This document shows positions 1 through 13,133 of a stretch of 64,000 nt of DNA, in pieces. The notes under the pieces were generated by a model that worked only from the letters and a program-made list of their open reading frames with translations, searched no databases and was not told where the DNA came from. The translations under genes and the position numbers were made by a program. The stretch is from DASSUW01 sp963849695 (GTDB taxonomy: Bacteria; Actinomycetota; Thermoleophilia; Solirubrobacterales; Solirubrobacteraceae): contig CAWKIT010000039.1 of the NCBI GenBank assembly GCA_963849695.1, positions 5,250 through 69,249 of the forward strand. The letters run 5' to 3'. How positions within the stretch are numbered: position 1 is the stretch's first letter; each line of letters begins with the position of its first letter.

Positions 1-2487
<2,487 letters not shown>

Positions 2488-2551
2488 TCATCTCGCCGAC
2501 AGTCGCATCGAATCGCCGAACCATCTCGCCTGTCGCTGCGTTATGCCTGTT

Positions 2552-2607
2552 GCGGGGCGCGCATGGACGCGTACGGACCTCCAGTCCGCCCCGCTTTCTT
2601 CTTTCTC
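2552..2607 (+). terminator. Possible bidirectional rho-independent terminator between convergent genes
   Basis: A six-base stem GCGGGG (2552-2557) pairs with CCCCGC (2589-2594), and an inner stem CGGAC (2574-2578) pairs with GTCCG (2584-2588). A pyrimidine-rich run with several T residues follows at 2595-2607. It lies just after the carboxylase stop and just before the stop of the opposite-strand glycosidase gene. The T-tract is interrupted by C, so activity is not certain. Confidence 0.4.
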
Positions 2608-2610
2608 GTC

Positions 2611-3465
2611 CTAGCGACGCAGCTCGGCGCGCAGCGCGTAGAAGGCGGGCCGGCGCTTGCCGCCCTCGGAGAGGAACGCCGAGTCCCACCGGCTGCCGTC
2701 GTACCGCCACTGGTAGAAGTAGATCCGCTTGATCCGACGCGAGGAGCGGGCAAGCGCGAACACCCGCCTGACCGCCTTCGCCTGGCCCTTCAGGCCGCCG
2801 CGGGCGCGAATCCCGCCCGTCTCGGTCAGCCACACGGGACCGCGGACGGCACGCAGGAACTCGGCCGTCCCGCCGCGTCCGCGCGTCGCGTCCTTGTAGT
2901 TGTGCAGCGCCCACACCTTGGCCCCGCGGACGTAGCGCTTGTAGACGCTCAGCCACGGGAGCATGCTCGTGCCGTCCTTCACGTCGCCGGCCAGCACCGT
3001 GCACCGCCGGCACTCCTTGCGCATGGCATTGAAGTAGAGGGCGGCGCGCCCGGGCTTGCCGTAGAACGGCTGCTCCTTGGCGTTGGGCTCGTTCCACGGC
3101 GAGAACTCGCGCACGTGCGGGTAGCGCTCACGCAGGAGCCGGAAGCTGTGCACGTAGCGCGTCAGCGACGGGATGTAACGCCTCCCGGAGCGGCGCCAGT
3201 TGCGGGTGAACGTGATCAACGGCCGCATCCGCGCTTCCTTGACCGCCGCCACCCACGCGTCGGTCCCCGCGACGATGCCGGGGTCCTTGTACCAGTCCCA
3301 GACGAGCGTCAGCCGCGCGGTCTGGAGCTCGAGCTTGCGCATCGCCGGGTCCTGGAACGTGGCCGCATCGTGGTCCCCGATGCCGACCAGCGGGCGCGCG
3401 GACGCCGCCGCCGGAGCGAGCAGGGCGCAGGCCAACAGGAAAGTGAGGACTCGGGCAAGACGCAT
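2611..3465 (-). CDS. Secreted glycoside hydrolase-like TIM-barrel protein
   Basis: A 284-residue protein whose ATG at 3465 opens a clear signal peptide (MRLARVLTFLLACALL, then an APAAASA cleavage zone). The mature part looks like a clan GH-A (beta/alpha)8 glycosidase: WNEPN at residues 124-128 supplies a candidate acid/base Glu126, and LTETGG supplies a candidate nucleophile Glu215, spaced as in GH39/GH5-like enzymes. RIYFYQWRYDG near the C-terminus resembles the last barrel strands. The frame extends further upstream to 3681, but that part is arginine-rich and the signal peptide fixes the start. It lies 71 bp after the alpha/beta hydrolase gene on the same strand, so co-transcription is possible. 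The substrate cannot be told. Confidence 0.72.
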   Translation of the reverse strand: MRLARVLTFLLACALLAPAAASARPLVGIGDHDAATFQDPAMRKLELQTARLTLVWDWYKDPGIVAGTDAWVAAVKEARMRPLITFTRNWRRSGRRYIPSLTRYVHSFRLLRERYPHVREFSPWNEPNAKEQPFYGKPGRAALYFNAMRKECRRCTVLAGDVKDGTSMLPWLSVYKRYVRGAKVWALHNYKDATRGRGGTAEFLRAVRGPVWLTETGGIRARGGLKGQAKAVRRVFALARSSRRIKRIYFYQWRYDGSRWDSAFLSEGGKRRPAFYALRAELRR

Positions 3466-3536
3466 ACGCAATTCGTCGACGCTGGAGCGGAAAACCTTGA
3501 GCTCGGGCGATTTCGTGTCTCGCGTCCCGAGCAACT

Positions 3537-4331
3537 CTACGAGGTCGCGGTCAAGCCGAGGATCAACTGCGCGGTTTCCAGCGGTACGTCGAGCTGCGGG
3601 CAGTGGCCGACGCCGTCGAGCTCGACCCAGTCGGCATGCGGAAGCCAGTCTCTGCGAAAGCGGGTGGCGGCGCGGGGCCATGGCAGTAGAACATCCTCGG
3701 TACCCCAGACGATTCGCACCGGGCAGGCGATCCCCTCCGCGTCGAGATCCCAGCTCGATCGGAGAGCGTGCTCGATCAGCGCCGGCGCCGCCTCGGCGGC
3801 CGCCACGCCGCGCAGCTGATGCGCGAGCAGCTCAGGCGGGATGTGCTCGTAGTTGACGGTCAGGTACCGGGTAGCCCGCCGCCGGCCCTCGCGGGAGGCG
3901 AGGATCGCCTCGGCGTGCGGCGCGCCCGCCTTCACCATGCCGAGCAGCCCGCGCTGGAAGCGCAGCAGCTCGCGGTACGAGTCGTCGTCCGGCGCCCAGC
4001 CGCCGGCCGGCGCGAGCGCCACGACCGTGCGCGCGCGCCCGCGCGCGGCGAGCTGGAGCGCGACGTAACCGCCGAGCGAGTTCCCGACCAGGTGGGCGGT
4101 CTCGAACCCGGCCGCGTCCATCGCGCGTTCGACTGCGTCGGGGAGCGACTCGCCGCTGAGCGGGCCCTCGAGCGGCGGGCCGCCGGCGTGGCCCGCCAGC
4201 GTGAGCGCCAGGACATCGTGGCGGCGCTCGAGAGCGGGCAACACCAGCTCCCAGATCCGCCAGGTGTCGAGGAAGCCGTGCAGGCACACCATCGGCGGCC
4301 CGGCGCCCGCGCGATGCGACGGCGTGAACAC
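3537..4331 (-). CDS. Alpha/beta fold hydrolase
   Basis: A 264-residue cytoplasmic alpha/beta hydrolase with no signal peptide. The oxyanion motif HGFLD lies at about residue 18, the nucleophile elbow GNSLGG puts the catalytic Ser at 85, the acidic residue is Asp213 in WGTEDVLLP, and the base is His243 in GVGHCPQLD. The complete triad and usual length (260-290) suggest a functional esterase/lyase-like enzyme; the substrate is unknown. The start is GTG at 4331, with no strong Shine-Dalgarno sequence. Confidence 0.85.
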   Translation of the reverse strand: MFTPSHRAGAGPPMVCLHGFLDTWRIWELVLPALERRHDVLALTLAGHAGGPPLEGPLSGESLPDAVERAMDAAGFETAHLVGNSLGGYVALQLAARGRARTVVALAPAGGWAPDDDSYRELLRFQRGLLGMVKAGAPHAEAILASREGRRRATRYLTVNYEHIPPELLAHQLRGVAAAEAAPALIEHALRSSWDLDAEGIACPVRIVWGTEDVLLPWPRAATRFRRDWLPHADWVELDGVGHCPQLDVPLETAQLILGLTATS

Positions 4332-4386
4332 ACGGCGGCACGATAGGCGCCCGCCCAGCGATCGAGGTGGTCGTCGAGCCCGAGGC

Positions 4387-4614
4387 TCAGGGCGCGAGGC
4401 ACCGCTGGTAGTACGCCTGCCAGCGCTTCTCCCACCACTCCGTCGCGGCCTCGTAGCCGCGCTTCTCCGCGACCTCGTAGAACCTCGCCTCGAGTTGCTC
4501 GAGACGGGTCTCGCAGTCGACGGGGTTCGCCTGTGCCGGCGCGGCCGACCCGATCGCGGCCGTGGCGAGGAGGGCGGCGAGAGCGAATCGCCGACGCCGG
4601 TTGGCCTTGTTCAT
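4387..4614 (-). CDS. Small secreted protein of unknown function
   Basis: A 75-residue protein with an unambiguous signal peptide: basic N-terminus (MNKANRRRR), hydrophobic core (FALAALLATAAIGSAAP) and an AQA-N cleavage site. The mature part is about 45 residues, rich in Glu, Trp and Tyr (ATEWWEKRWQAYYQ), with two cysteines, one near each end, that could form one disulfide. A perfect Shine-Dalgarno AAGGAG lies at 4622-4627 on this strand, seven bases before the ATG, so the gene is very likely translated. I do not recognise a family. Confidence 0.72.
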   Translation of the reverse strand: MNKANRRRRFALAALLATAAIGSAAPAQANPVDCETRLEQLEARFYEVAEKRGYEAATEWWEKRWQAYYQRCLAP

Positions 4615-4651
4615 GGGTGTGCTCCTTGGGGAGGGGAGGATCGGACGCGCG

Positions 4652-4669
4652 GGACGGTAAGCACCGTCC
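4652..4669. promoter_or_regulatory. Palindrome in the divergent 4615-4726 intergenic region
   Basis: A perfect 7-bp inverted repeat GGACGGT/ACCGTCC with a 4-base spacer lies between the divergent small secreted protein and methyltransferase genes. Its place between two 5' ends suits an operator or a 5'-UTR hairpin, but nothing else supports a function. Confidence 0.25.
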
Positions 4670-4726
4670 GTGAGCCGGTCGTGATCCGTGCGTGAGCGTT
4701 ACGGGAGGGGGCGGTAGGGTCGTTCC

Positions 4727-5558
4727 GTGGACGAGCAGTTCTACGCATTCGCGAACGTCCGCGATATGCAAAGCGAGCGCCTGAGGACGCTCGAGGCCCT
4801 ACTCGATGCGGGAACGATCCAGCACCTCGAGCGGCGCGGTGTCCGGCGCGGCTGGCGGTGCCTGGAGGTCGGCGCCGGCGGTGGCTCGATAGCGGCCTGG
4901 CTGGCCGCGCGCGTCGCTCCCGAGGGCTCCGTCGTCGCGACCGACCTCGACACCACGGTGCTCGAAGCGCTGTCGCATCCGGGTGTCGAGGTGCGGGCGC
5001 ATGACGTGCTGGTGGACGAGTTGCCAGAGGCGGAGTTCGATCTCGTCCACATGCGGCTGCTGCTGGCCTGGCTGGCGGACCGCGAGCTCGGTCTTGCGAC
5101 GGCTCATCGCCGCCCTCAAGCCGGGCGGCTGGCTGGTCGCCGAAGAGATGGACTTCATCTCCGTCGCTCCGGACCCGCGCCTGGACGCCGGCGCCGCGCG
5201 GACCTTCACGCGGGTCGCGCAGGCGCACAACGCCGTGCTCGCGGAGCGCAACGGCTTCGACCATTCCTATGGCCGCCGTCTCGTCGGCGACCTCACGCAC
5301 GCGGGCCTTGCGGAGATCGGCTGCGAGGGACGGTCATCGATGTGGCAGGGCGCCGGGCCGGGAGGCGCCATCTGGCGCCTCACGCTCGAGCAGCTGCGCG
5401 AGCCGTTGATCACTTCCGGGCGCGTGACCGCGACGGAGGTGGACGAGGTCATCGCACTGTCCGGTGATCCCCGCTTCCGCGTTCAGTCCCCGATCACGAT
5501 GGCCGCGTGGGGTCGCCGCCCCGACGTCGCCGCGACAGCGACGTCGCCGGGAAGCTGA
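4727..5558 (+). pseudogene. SAM-dependent methyltransferase, one apparent frameshift
   Basis: The N-terminal part (from GTG 4727) carries the class I SAM-binding motif CLEVGAGGGSIAAWLA, followed by VVATDLD with the acidic ribose-binding residue. The frame is then lost and resumes one base over with IAALKPGGWLVAEEMDF, the post-IV/V region of the same fold, running to the stop at 5558. Removing one G from the GG at 5090-5091 joins the halves as DRELVLRRLIAALKPGG and gives a 276-residue protein, the normal length for this family. The LLM gene follows directly (TGA then GTG), so they probably form an operon. Either a recent pseudogene or a sequencing insertion; the second seems likelier. Confidence 0.8.
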
Positions 5559-6479
5559 GTGGAGCTCGGCGTCCATCTGCCGCTGCTGCAGTTCGGCGAC
5601 GAGCCGCTGTCCCTACAGCGGCTGGAGGCGACGGTCGACGCGGCGGTGGACTGCGGATTCGCAGCCGTGTCGGCCAACGATCACCTCGTCTTCCAGCGAC
5701 CCTGGCTCGACGGCCTCTCGGCGCTCGCGACCGTGATAGGGCGCTCGGGGGAGCTGGCCTTGGCGACGACGATCGCGCTCCCCGTCATGCGCGGACCGGT
5801 GCCGTTGGCGAAGGCTCTGACCGCGCTCGACGTCCTATCCGAGGGGAGGCTGACCGCGGGCGTCGGCCCGGGCTCGTCCGAGCACGACTACCGCGTGCTC
5901 GGCATCCCCTTCGAAGAGCGCTGGAAGCGATTCGACGAGGCTGTCGCCGTGCTGCGGGCGCTGCTCAGAGGCGAACCGCTGCCCGGGCAGCCGCGCTACT
6001 ACCCGGTCCCGCCCGAAATCGGCCTCGCGCCCGGTCCGCACCGGCCGGACGGGATTCCACTCTGGATCGGAAGCTGGGGCTCGAAGGCGGGCCTGGCGCG
6101 CGTGGCGAGCTCCGGCGACGGCTGGCTCGCCTCCGCGTACAACACCACGCCGGAGCGGTTCGCCGCCGCCCGTGCCGCGCTCGAGCAGGCACTTCGGGAC
6201 CGCGGGCGGGAAGCCGACGGGTTCCCGAACGCGCTCGCGACGATGTGGACCTGGGTCTCCAAGGATCGGGCGGAGGGCGATCGGGTGCTGACCGACGTCC
6301 TGGCTCCGCTCCTCAGGCGGGATCCGGATCAGCTTCGCCCGCAGGTCTGCGTCGGTCCGGCGGAGCACTGCGCCGAGCTCCTGGCGCGCTATGCCGAGGC
6401 CGGCTGCCGGCGGGTCTACCTGTGGCCGCTGGGCGCCGAGCCGCGGCAGCTCGAGAGGGTGGCGGCCGCGTTGGCGTGA
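5559..6479 (+). CDS. LLM class (luciferase-like) flavin/F420-dependent oxidoreductase
   Basis: A 306-residue protein of the bacterial luciferase-like monooxygenase fold. It has the expected N-terminal barrel start MELGVHLPLLQFG, the strand ANDHLVFQRPWLDG, ALDVLSEGRLTAGVGPGSS (cofactor-binding glycine region) and IPLWIGSWG near residue 165. Members use reduced FMN or F420 to oxidise or reduce small organic substrates. GTG 5559 lies directly after the methyltransferase stop. Its 3' end overlaps the convergent RidA gene by 167 bp, which is unusual. The substrate is unknown. Confidence 0.85.
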   Translation: MELGVHLPLLQFGDEPLSLQRLEATVDAAVDCGFAAVSANDHLVFQRPWLDGLSALATVIGRSGELALATTIALPVMRGPVPLAKALTALDVLSEGRLTAGVGPGSSEHDYRVLGIPFEERWKRFDEAVAVLRALLRGEPLPGQPRYYPVPPEIGLAPGPHRPDGIPLWIGSWGSKAGLARVASSGDGWLASAYNTTPERFAAARAALEQALRDRGREADGFPNALATMWTWVSKDRAEGDRVLTDVLAPLLRRDPDQLRPQVCVGPAEHCAELLARYAEAGCRRVYLWPLGAEPRQLERVAAALA

Positions 6480-6945
6480 TCGCGACGATCGCCTCGACCT
6501 CCACCGGCATCCCGAACGGCAGCTCGCCGGCGCCGATGGCCGAGCGGGCGTGGCGTCCGGCGTCGCCCCAGAGCTCGAGGATCAGATCGCTGAAGCCGTT
6601 GATGGCCGCCGGGGTGACGTTGAAGTCCTCCGCGCACTTGACGAAGCCGAGCGCCTTGATCCAGGCGGTCACCCGGTCGAGCTCGCCGAGCTCCTGCTTG
6701 AGCGATGCGAGCATCGACAAGGCGGTGGCACGGGCGGCGTCGTAGGCCTGCTCGACGGACACCTCGGCGCCGACGCTCCCGCTCATCAGGATCTGATCGC
6801 CGTCGGCCGGCCCGTGGCCGGAGACGTACGCCAGATCGCCGTGGACGCGGACGAGCTCGAACGGCAGCTTCACCCCCGGCGGCGCGGTGAGCGGCGCGGG
6901 CAGCTCGAGCCCGAGCTCGGTCAGCCGGTCCTCGATCGCGCCCAT
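6313..6945 (-). CDS. RidA/YjgF family enamine/imine deaminase with long C-terminal overlap
   Basis: The first ~155 residues are a RidA-like domain: PPGVKLPFELVRVHGDLAYVSG, AWIKALGFVKCAEDF, and the conserved Arg in RHARSAIGAGELPFGMPVEVEA. RidA proteins hydrolyse reactive enamine/imine intermediates in the cytoplasm. The usual length is 130-160 residues, but here the frame runs on to 210 with a low-complexity Arg/Pro/Ala tail that is the antisense of the LLM gene 3' end (6313-6479). Either the native stop has been lost or shifted, or the tail is really translated. The domain call is firm; the C-terminus is not. Confidence 0.82.
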   Translation of the reverse strand: MGAIEDRLTELGLELPAPLTAPPGVKLPFELVRVHGDLAYVSGHGPADGDQILMSGSVGAEVSVEQAYDAARATALSMLASLKQELGELDRVTAWIKALGFVKCAEDFNVTPAAINGFSDLILELWGDAGRHARSAIGAGELPFGMPVEVEAIVAITPTRPPPSRAAAARRPAATGRPAGSRPRHSAPGARRSAPPDRRRPAGEADPDPA

Positions 6946-7030
6946 CGCGCCAGTCTGCCAGCCGGCGTCTTCAGCTGCTCTTGAGCCGGCCTTGATGGCC
7001 GGTTGGGCCGGCCGCGCGACACTGGGTCAC

Positions 7031-7126
7031 ATGGAAGACCTTCAACAGATCGCAGCGATCGCGATCGCCTGCGGTGCCGCGGCTCTCTTCGCGCTGATGG
7101 CCTGGGCCGGCCGGCACCAGAGCTGA
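7031..7126 (+). CDS. Putative 31-residue single-pass membrane peptide
   Basis: ATG 7031 opens a 31-codon frame, MEDLQQIAAIAIACGAAALF and onward, ending WAGRHQS. About 19 consecutive hydrophobic residues would span the membrane, with acidic N- and basic C-ends. It fills most of the gap between the RidA and cupin genes. No clear Shine-Dalgarno is present, so coding status is uncertain. It resembles in kind (not sequence) the 34-residue frame at 32788. Confidence 0.35.
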   Translation: MEDLQQIAAIAIACGAAALFALMAWAGRHQS

Positions 7127-7133
7127 GCCACAC

Positions 7134-7559
7134 TCAGTCGCGGTGCTGCGCGGCGTCCGGCGACGCCTCCCAGAACTCGTCGATCTTCGTCGAATCACGG
7201 TGGTCGAGCTTGCGCGAGACGGCCCACAGCTCGACCGGCTCGTCGCCCTCGTTGCGGTGCGACCGCGGCGTCCGGCTCGCCACCCGGACGGCAGCCGGCG
7301 CGCTCACCGTGCGCACGTCGTCACCGAAGCGCATGGTCAGCGTGCCGCGCGTGACCAGATACAGCTCCTCGATCTCGTCGTGGAAGTGCCCGGTGCCCTG
7401 CTCGAAATCGGAATGTGCGGGCACGCGGAGCAGCGTGACCGCCAGCTGTTCGCAGCCGAGCGCGTCGGTCAGGCGGCGGAACTCTCCGGGAACATCGCTC
7501 CCCGCGTAGTAGTCCTCGACCTCGTCGGGATCGACGACGGCGTATTCCTGGTTGGTCAT
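7134..7559 (-). CDS. Cupin domain protein
   Basis: A 141-residue single-domain cupin. The metal-binding motif is visible as GHFHDEIEELYLVTRG (H, H, E), and the second cupin motif as RTPRSHRNEGDEPVELWAV. The start is ATG 7559; GTG 7562 immediately before it is an alternative. TGATG overlap with the stop of the upstream SnoaL-like gene indicates translational coupling. Cupins of this size are often small dioxygenases, isomerases or binding proteins; nothing points to one of these. Confidence 0.83.
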   Translation of the reverse strand: MTNQEYAVVDPDEVEDYYAGSDVPGEFRRLTDALGCEQLAVTLLRVPAHSDFEQGTGHFHDEIEELYLVTRGTLTMRFGDDVRTVSAPAAVRVASRTPRSHRNEGDEPVELWAVSRKLDHRDSTKIDEFWEASPDAAQHRD

Positions 7560-7954
7560 CACTGAGCTCCGTGTACGAGTTCGTCGACGGCGTACTGGTC
7601 GGCTTCGAAGATCGAGATCTCCACGATCCGGTCGCCCTGGACGCGATACACGTTCGCGCGCCGGATCTCGACGGAGGGCCCGCGGCCGTGAAAGCGCTCG
7701 CGCACGAGCAGCGCGACGCGATCCTCGCTCGCGAGCAGGTCGATCAGCTCGAGCTCGATCTCGCCTTCCCCGTAGTGGCTGCGGACGGTCTGGATGTAGT
7801 CGACTGCGGCGTCCTTGCCGAGCCGCTCCCCAGCGAACGACGAGCGCCCCGGGACGAGCATGACGATGTCGTCCGCGAAGAACCCGAACGCCGTGTCCCA
7901 GTCCCCGCGCCGCGCGGCGCCGAGATACTCGGTCATGACCTCGCGAGGCGTCAC
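7559..7954 (-). CDS. SnoaL-like / nuclear transport factor 2-like protein
   Basis: A 131-residue NTF2-fold protein: TPREVMTEYLGAARRGDWD (helix 1), AFGFFADDIVMLVPG, and the terminal sheet ANVYRVQGDRIVEISIFEAD. The fold is typical of polyketide cyclases, steroid isomerases and limonene-epoxide hydrolase relatives, so the function is not predictable. GTG 7954 overlaps the stop of the carboxyltransferase gene (GTGA), and its own stop overlaps the cupin ATG. The three genes therefore form one coupled operon. Confidence 0.8.
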   Translation of the reverse strand: MTPREVMTEYLGAARRGDWDTAFGFFADDIVMLVPGRSSFAGERLGKDAAVDYIQTVRSHYGEGEIELELIDLLASEDRVALLVRERFHGRGPSVEIRRANVYRVQGDRIVEISIFEADQYAVDELVHGAQ

Positions 7955-9519
7955 AGCGGAATGTTGCCGTGCTTGCGCTTCGGCCCCGGCTCGCGCTTGG
8001 TGGCGAGCGTCTCGAGCGCCGTGATCACCTTCGGGCGCGTCTCGTGCGGGACCAGAACATCGTCGACGTAGCCGCGCTCGGCCGCCGCGTACGGGTTGGC
8101 GAAGCGCGCCTTGTAGTCGTCGATCAGCTTCTGGCGGCGCTCGGCCGGCGTGGGTGACTGCGCGATGTCGCGCCGGTGGATGATGTTGACCGCCCCCTCG
8201 GGCCCCATCACCGCGATCTCGGCGGTCGGCCAGGCGAAGTTGAAGTCGGCGGCCAGGTGCTTGGAGGCCATGACGTCGTAGGCGCCGCCGTACGCCTTGC
8301 GCGTGATCACGGTGATCTTCGGCACCGTCGCCTCGGCGTAGGCGTACAGCAGCTTGGCCCCGTGGCGGATGATCCCGCCCCACTCCTGCGAGGTGCCGGG
8401 CAGGAACCCGGGCACGTCGACGAACGTCAGCAGCGGGAGGTTGAAGGCGTCGCACGTGCGCACGAACCGTGCGCCCTTGGCGCTCGCGTCGATGTCGAGC
8501 ACGCCGGCCAGCGCTTGCGGCTGGTTGCCGACCACTCCGACCGTCAAACCGTTCAGGCGGCTGAACCCGCAGACGATGTTCTGCGCGTAGTGCTCGTGGA
8601 CCTCGAAGAACTCGCCGTCGTCGACCACCGACCGCACCACGTCACGCATGTCGTACGGCTTGTTCGGGTTGTCGGGCACCACCGAGTCGAGCTCGGCGTC
8701 CATCCGGAACGGGTCGTCCGACGGCGCCACCCGCGGCGGCGTCTCGAGGTTGTTCTGCGGGAGGAAGCTCAGCAGGTAGCGGGTGTCCTCCAGGCACGCG
8801 TCCTCGTCGTCGGCCGCGAAGTGGGCGACCCCCGACTTCGAGTTGTGCGACATCGCCCCGCCCAGCTCCTCGAACTCGACCTCCTCGCCCGTGACCGTCT
8901 TGATCACGTCGGGGCCGGTGATGAACATGTGCGAGGTCTCCTTGACCATGAAGATGAAGTCCGTGATCGCCGGCGAGTAGACGGCGCCGCCGGCGCACGG
9001 GCCCATCACCAGCGAGATCTGCGGGATCACGCCCGAGCAGCGGACGTTGCGCAGGAAGACGTCGCCGTACGCGCCCAGGGAGACGACGCCCTCCTGGATG
9101 CGCGCGCCCCCCGAGTCGTTGATCCCGATCACCGGGCAGCCGATCCTGGCCGCCAGGTCCATGATCTTGCACATCTTCTCGGCCATCGCCTCGCCGAGCG
9201 AGCCGCCGAACACGGTGAAGTCCTGCGAGAAGACGCACACGCGGCGGCCGTCGATGGTGCCGTGCCCGGTCACCACCGCGTCGCCCAACGGCCGGTTCTT
9301 GTCCATCGCGAAGTCGGTCGTGCGGTGGCGTACGTAGGTGTCGAGCTCCTGGAACGAGCCCGGGTCGAGCAGCTTCTCGATCCGCTCGCGCGCCGTGTAC
9401 TTCCCCTTGGCGTGCTGCTTCTCGACCGCCTTCTCGGAGGCGTGGTGGATCATCGCGTCGCGCAGCTCGTTCAGTTGCGCGAGCCGTTCCTCGTTGGTCT
9501 CGGGGCTCTTCTGGCGCAT
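7951..9519 (-). CDS. Acyl-CoA carboxylase carboxyltransferase (beta) subunit
   Basis: A 522-residue protein of the propionyl/acetyl-CoA carboxylase beta family (usual length 510-550). N-half motifs: GKYTARERIEKLLDPGSF, FGGSLGEAMAEKM, INDSGGARIQEGV (oxyanion glycines), VMGPCAGGAVYSPA. C-half motifs: TFVDVPGFLPGTSQEW (second oxyanion hole), TRKAYGGAYDVM, and the end KHGNIPL typical of the family. It takes carboxybiotin from the alpha subunit and carboxylates acyl-CoA. ATG 9519 was chosen because homologs begin near this point; the frame continues upstream with no similarity. The epsilon subunit lies divergently 18 bp away, and a matching alpha subunit is at 17593. Confidence 0.95.
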   Translation of the reverse strand: MRQKSPETNEERLAQLNELRDAMIHHASEKAVEKQHAKGKYTARERIEKLLDPGSFQELDTYVRHRTTDFAMDKNRPLGDAVVTGHGTIDGRRVCVFSQDFTVFGGSLGEAMAEKMCKIMDLAARIGCPVIGINDSGGARIQEGVVSLGAYGDVFLRNVRCSGVIPQISLVMGPCAGGAVYSPAITDFIFMVKETSHMFITGPDVIKTVTGEEVEFEELGGAMSHNSKSGVAHFAADDEDACLEDTRYLLSFLPQNNLETPPRVAPSDDPFRMDAELDSVVPDNPNKPYDMRDVVRSVVDDGEFFEVHEHYAQNIVCGFSRLNGLTVGVVGNQPQALAGVLDIDASAKGARFVRTCDAFNLPLLTFVDVPGFLPGTSQEWGGIIRHGAKLLYAYAEATVPKITVITRKAYGGAYDVMASKHLAADFNFAWPTAEIAVMGPEGAVNIIHRRDIAQSPTPAERRQKLIDDYKARFANPYAAAERGYVDDVLVPHETRPKVITALETLATKREPGPKRKHGNIPL

Positions 9520-9537
9520 GGCACGGCGGACGCTATC

Positions 9538-9735
9538 GTGCCGCGCGTGGTCAATCGCCGCCCCCGGCTCGAGCTGCGCGGCTCGAGCGCGACGCCCGAG
9601 GAGGCGGCCGCCGTGATCGCCGCCGTCGAGCAGTTCCTGCGCGACACCGCGCCGCCGCCGGCACCCGAGGAGCGCGAGAGCGACTGGGTGCGCACCGCGC
9701 GGCTGGAGGCGGTCGACCGCGAGCCGGTGCGTTAG
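9538..9735 (+). CDS. Acyl-CoA carboxylase epsilon subunit
   Basis: A 65-residue protein (GTG 9538; a second GTG at 9547 is possible) with the pattern of actinobacterial ACC epsilon subunits: ELRGSSATPEEAAAVIAAVE, a Pro-rich linker, then SDWVRTARLEAV. Epsilon subunits bind the alpha/beta complex and stimulate its activity. It is read away from the beta subunit gene, with only 18 bp between the two start codons, so its promoter must lie inside the neighbouring coding sequence or overlap it. It sits at the end of a 519-codon antisense frame whose upstream part is a shadow of the beta subunit. Confidence 0.75.
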   Translation: MPRVVNRRPRLELRGSSATPEEAAAVIAAVEQFLRDTAPPPAPEERESDWVRTARLEAVDREPVR

Positions 9736-9775
9736 TCGCTCGCGGCGAATCGAGCAGCGCGTGGTGGTGGCGACG

Positions 9776-10106
9776 CCGGCGAACTGCGGCTGGGTGGGGA
9801 GGTGGCGGAGCGGCCCGCGCGGCGGGGCCGTCGGCGCCGTGGCCGGGTGGCGCGTTGTGGGAATCTCCAATGGGAGCTGTCCTGACTTATGGTCGCAGGA
9901 CGACACCAGGGCAGGACGGCTTACCTCGAACCGCGCCCAACCGGCCCGAACGGCCCTCCCGAGCGCTGTCGGCGGCGGTTCGCGCGCGCTCGTCGGCCCG
10001 ATTTCGCCGGCTCCCGTTGTAGAAATCCACAACGGAGCCGTGGCGGCCGCTCGAGACCGGCCGCACCGGCGGCGTCGCCGCTCCCCACCCAGCCGCAGTT
10101 CGCCGG
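9776..10106. repeat. Imperfect palindromic intergenic element with 26-bp terminal inverted repeats
   Basis: The gap 9736-10131 holds no credible gene but is highly structured. A 26-bp perfect inverted repeat marks its ends (9776-9801 and 10081-10106; core ACTGCGGCTGGGTGGGGAG). Inside is a second imperfect inverted repeat (about 9854-9877 against 10010-10033, roughly three quarters matching, starting GTTGTGG), then CGAACCGC (9927) against GCGGTTCG (9974). The right inner arm also forms a local hairpin (10009-10039). The nested symmetry over 331 bp suggests a MITE-like or REP-like element. I see no target-site duplication. Confidence 0.6.
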
Positions 10107-10131
10107 ACCCGCCTCGCCCAGCCGTAGCCGA

Positions 10132-13066
<2,935 letters not shown>

Positions 13067-13133
13067 CGTGGCCGCGACCTTACTAACAACTTCAAATACT
13101 TGGAATCGGATACGGATTTGGTACTTTGACGCG
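13067..13133. promoter_or_regulatory. AT-rich divergent promoter region
   Basis: The 67 bp between the pullulanase and sulfite reductase starts is much richer in A/T than its surroundings (for example CTTCAAATACTTGGAATCGG). It contains an interrupted CAAAT...ATTTG symmetry at about 13094-13120. It probably carries promoters for both genes; I cannot assign -10/-35 boxes with confidence. Confidence 0.4.

Noticed and set aside
8176..9735. 519-codon plus-strand frame antisense to the carboxyltransferase gene
   Set aside because: All but the last 65 codons mirror the opposite coding strand with Arg/Asp/His/Val-biased composition; only the epsilon subunit part is supported.
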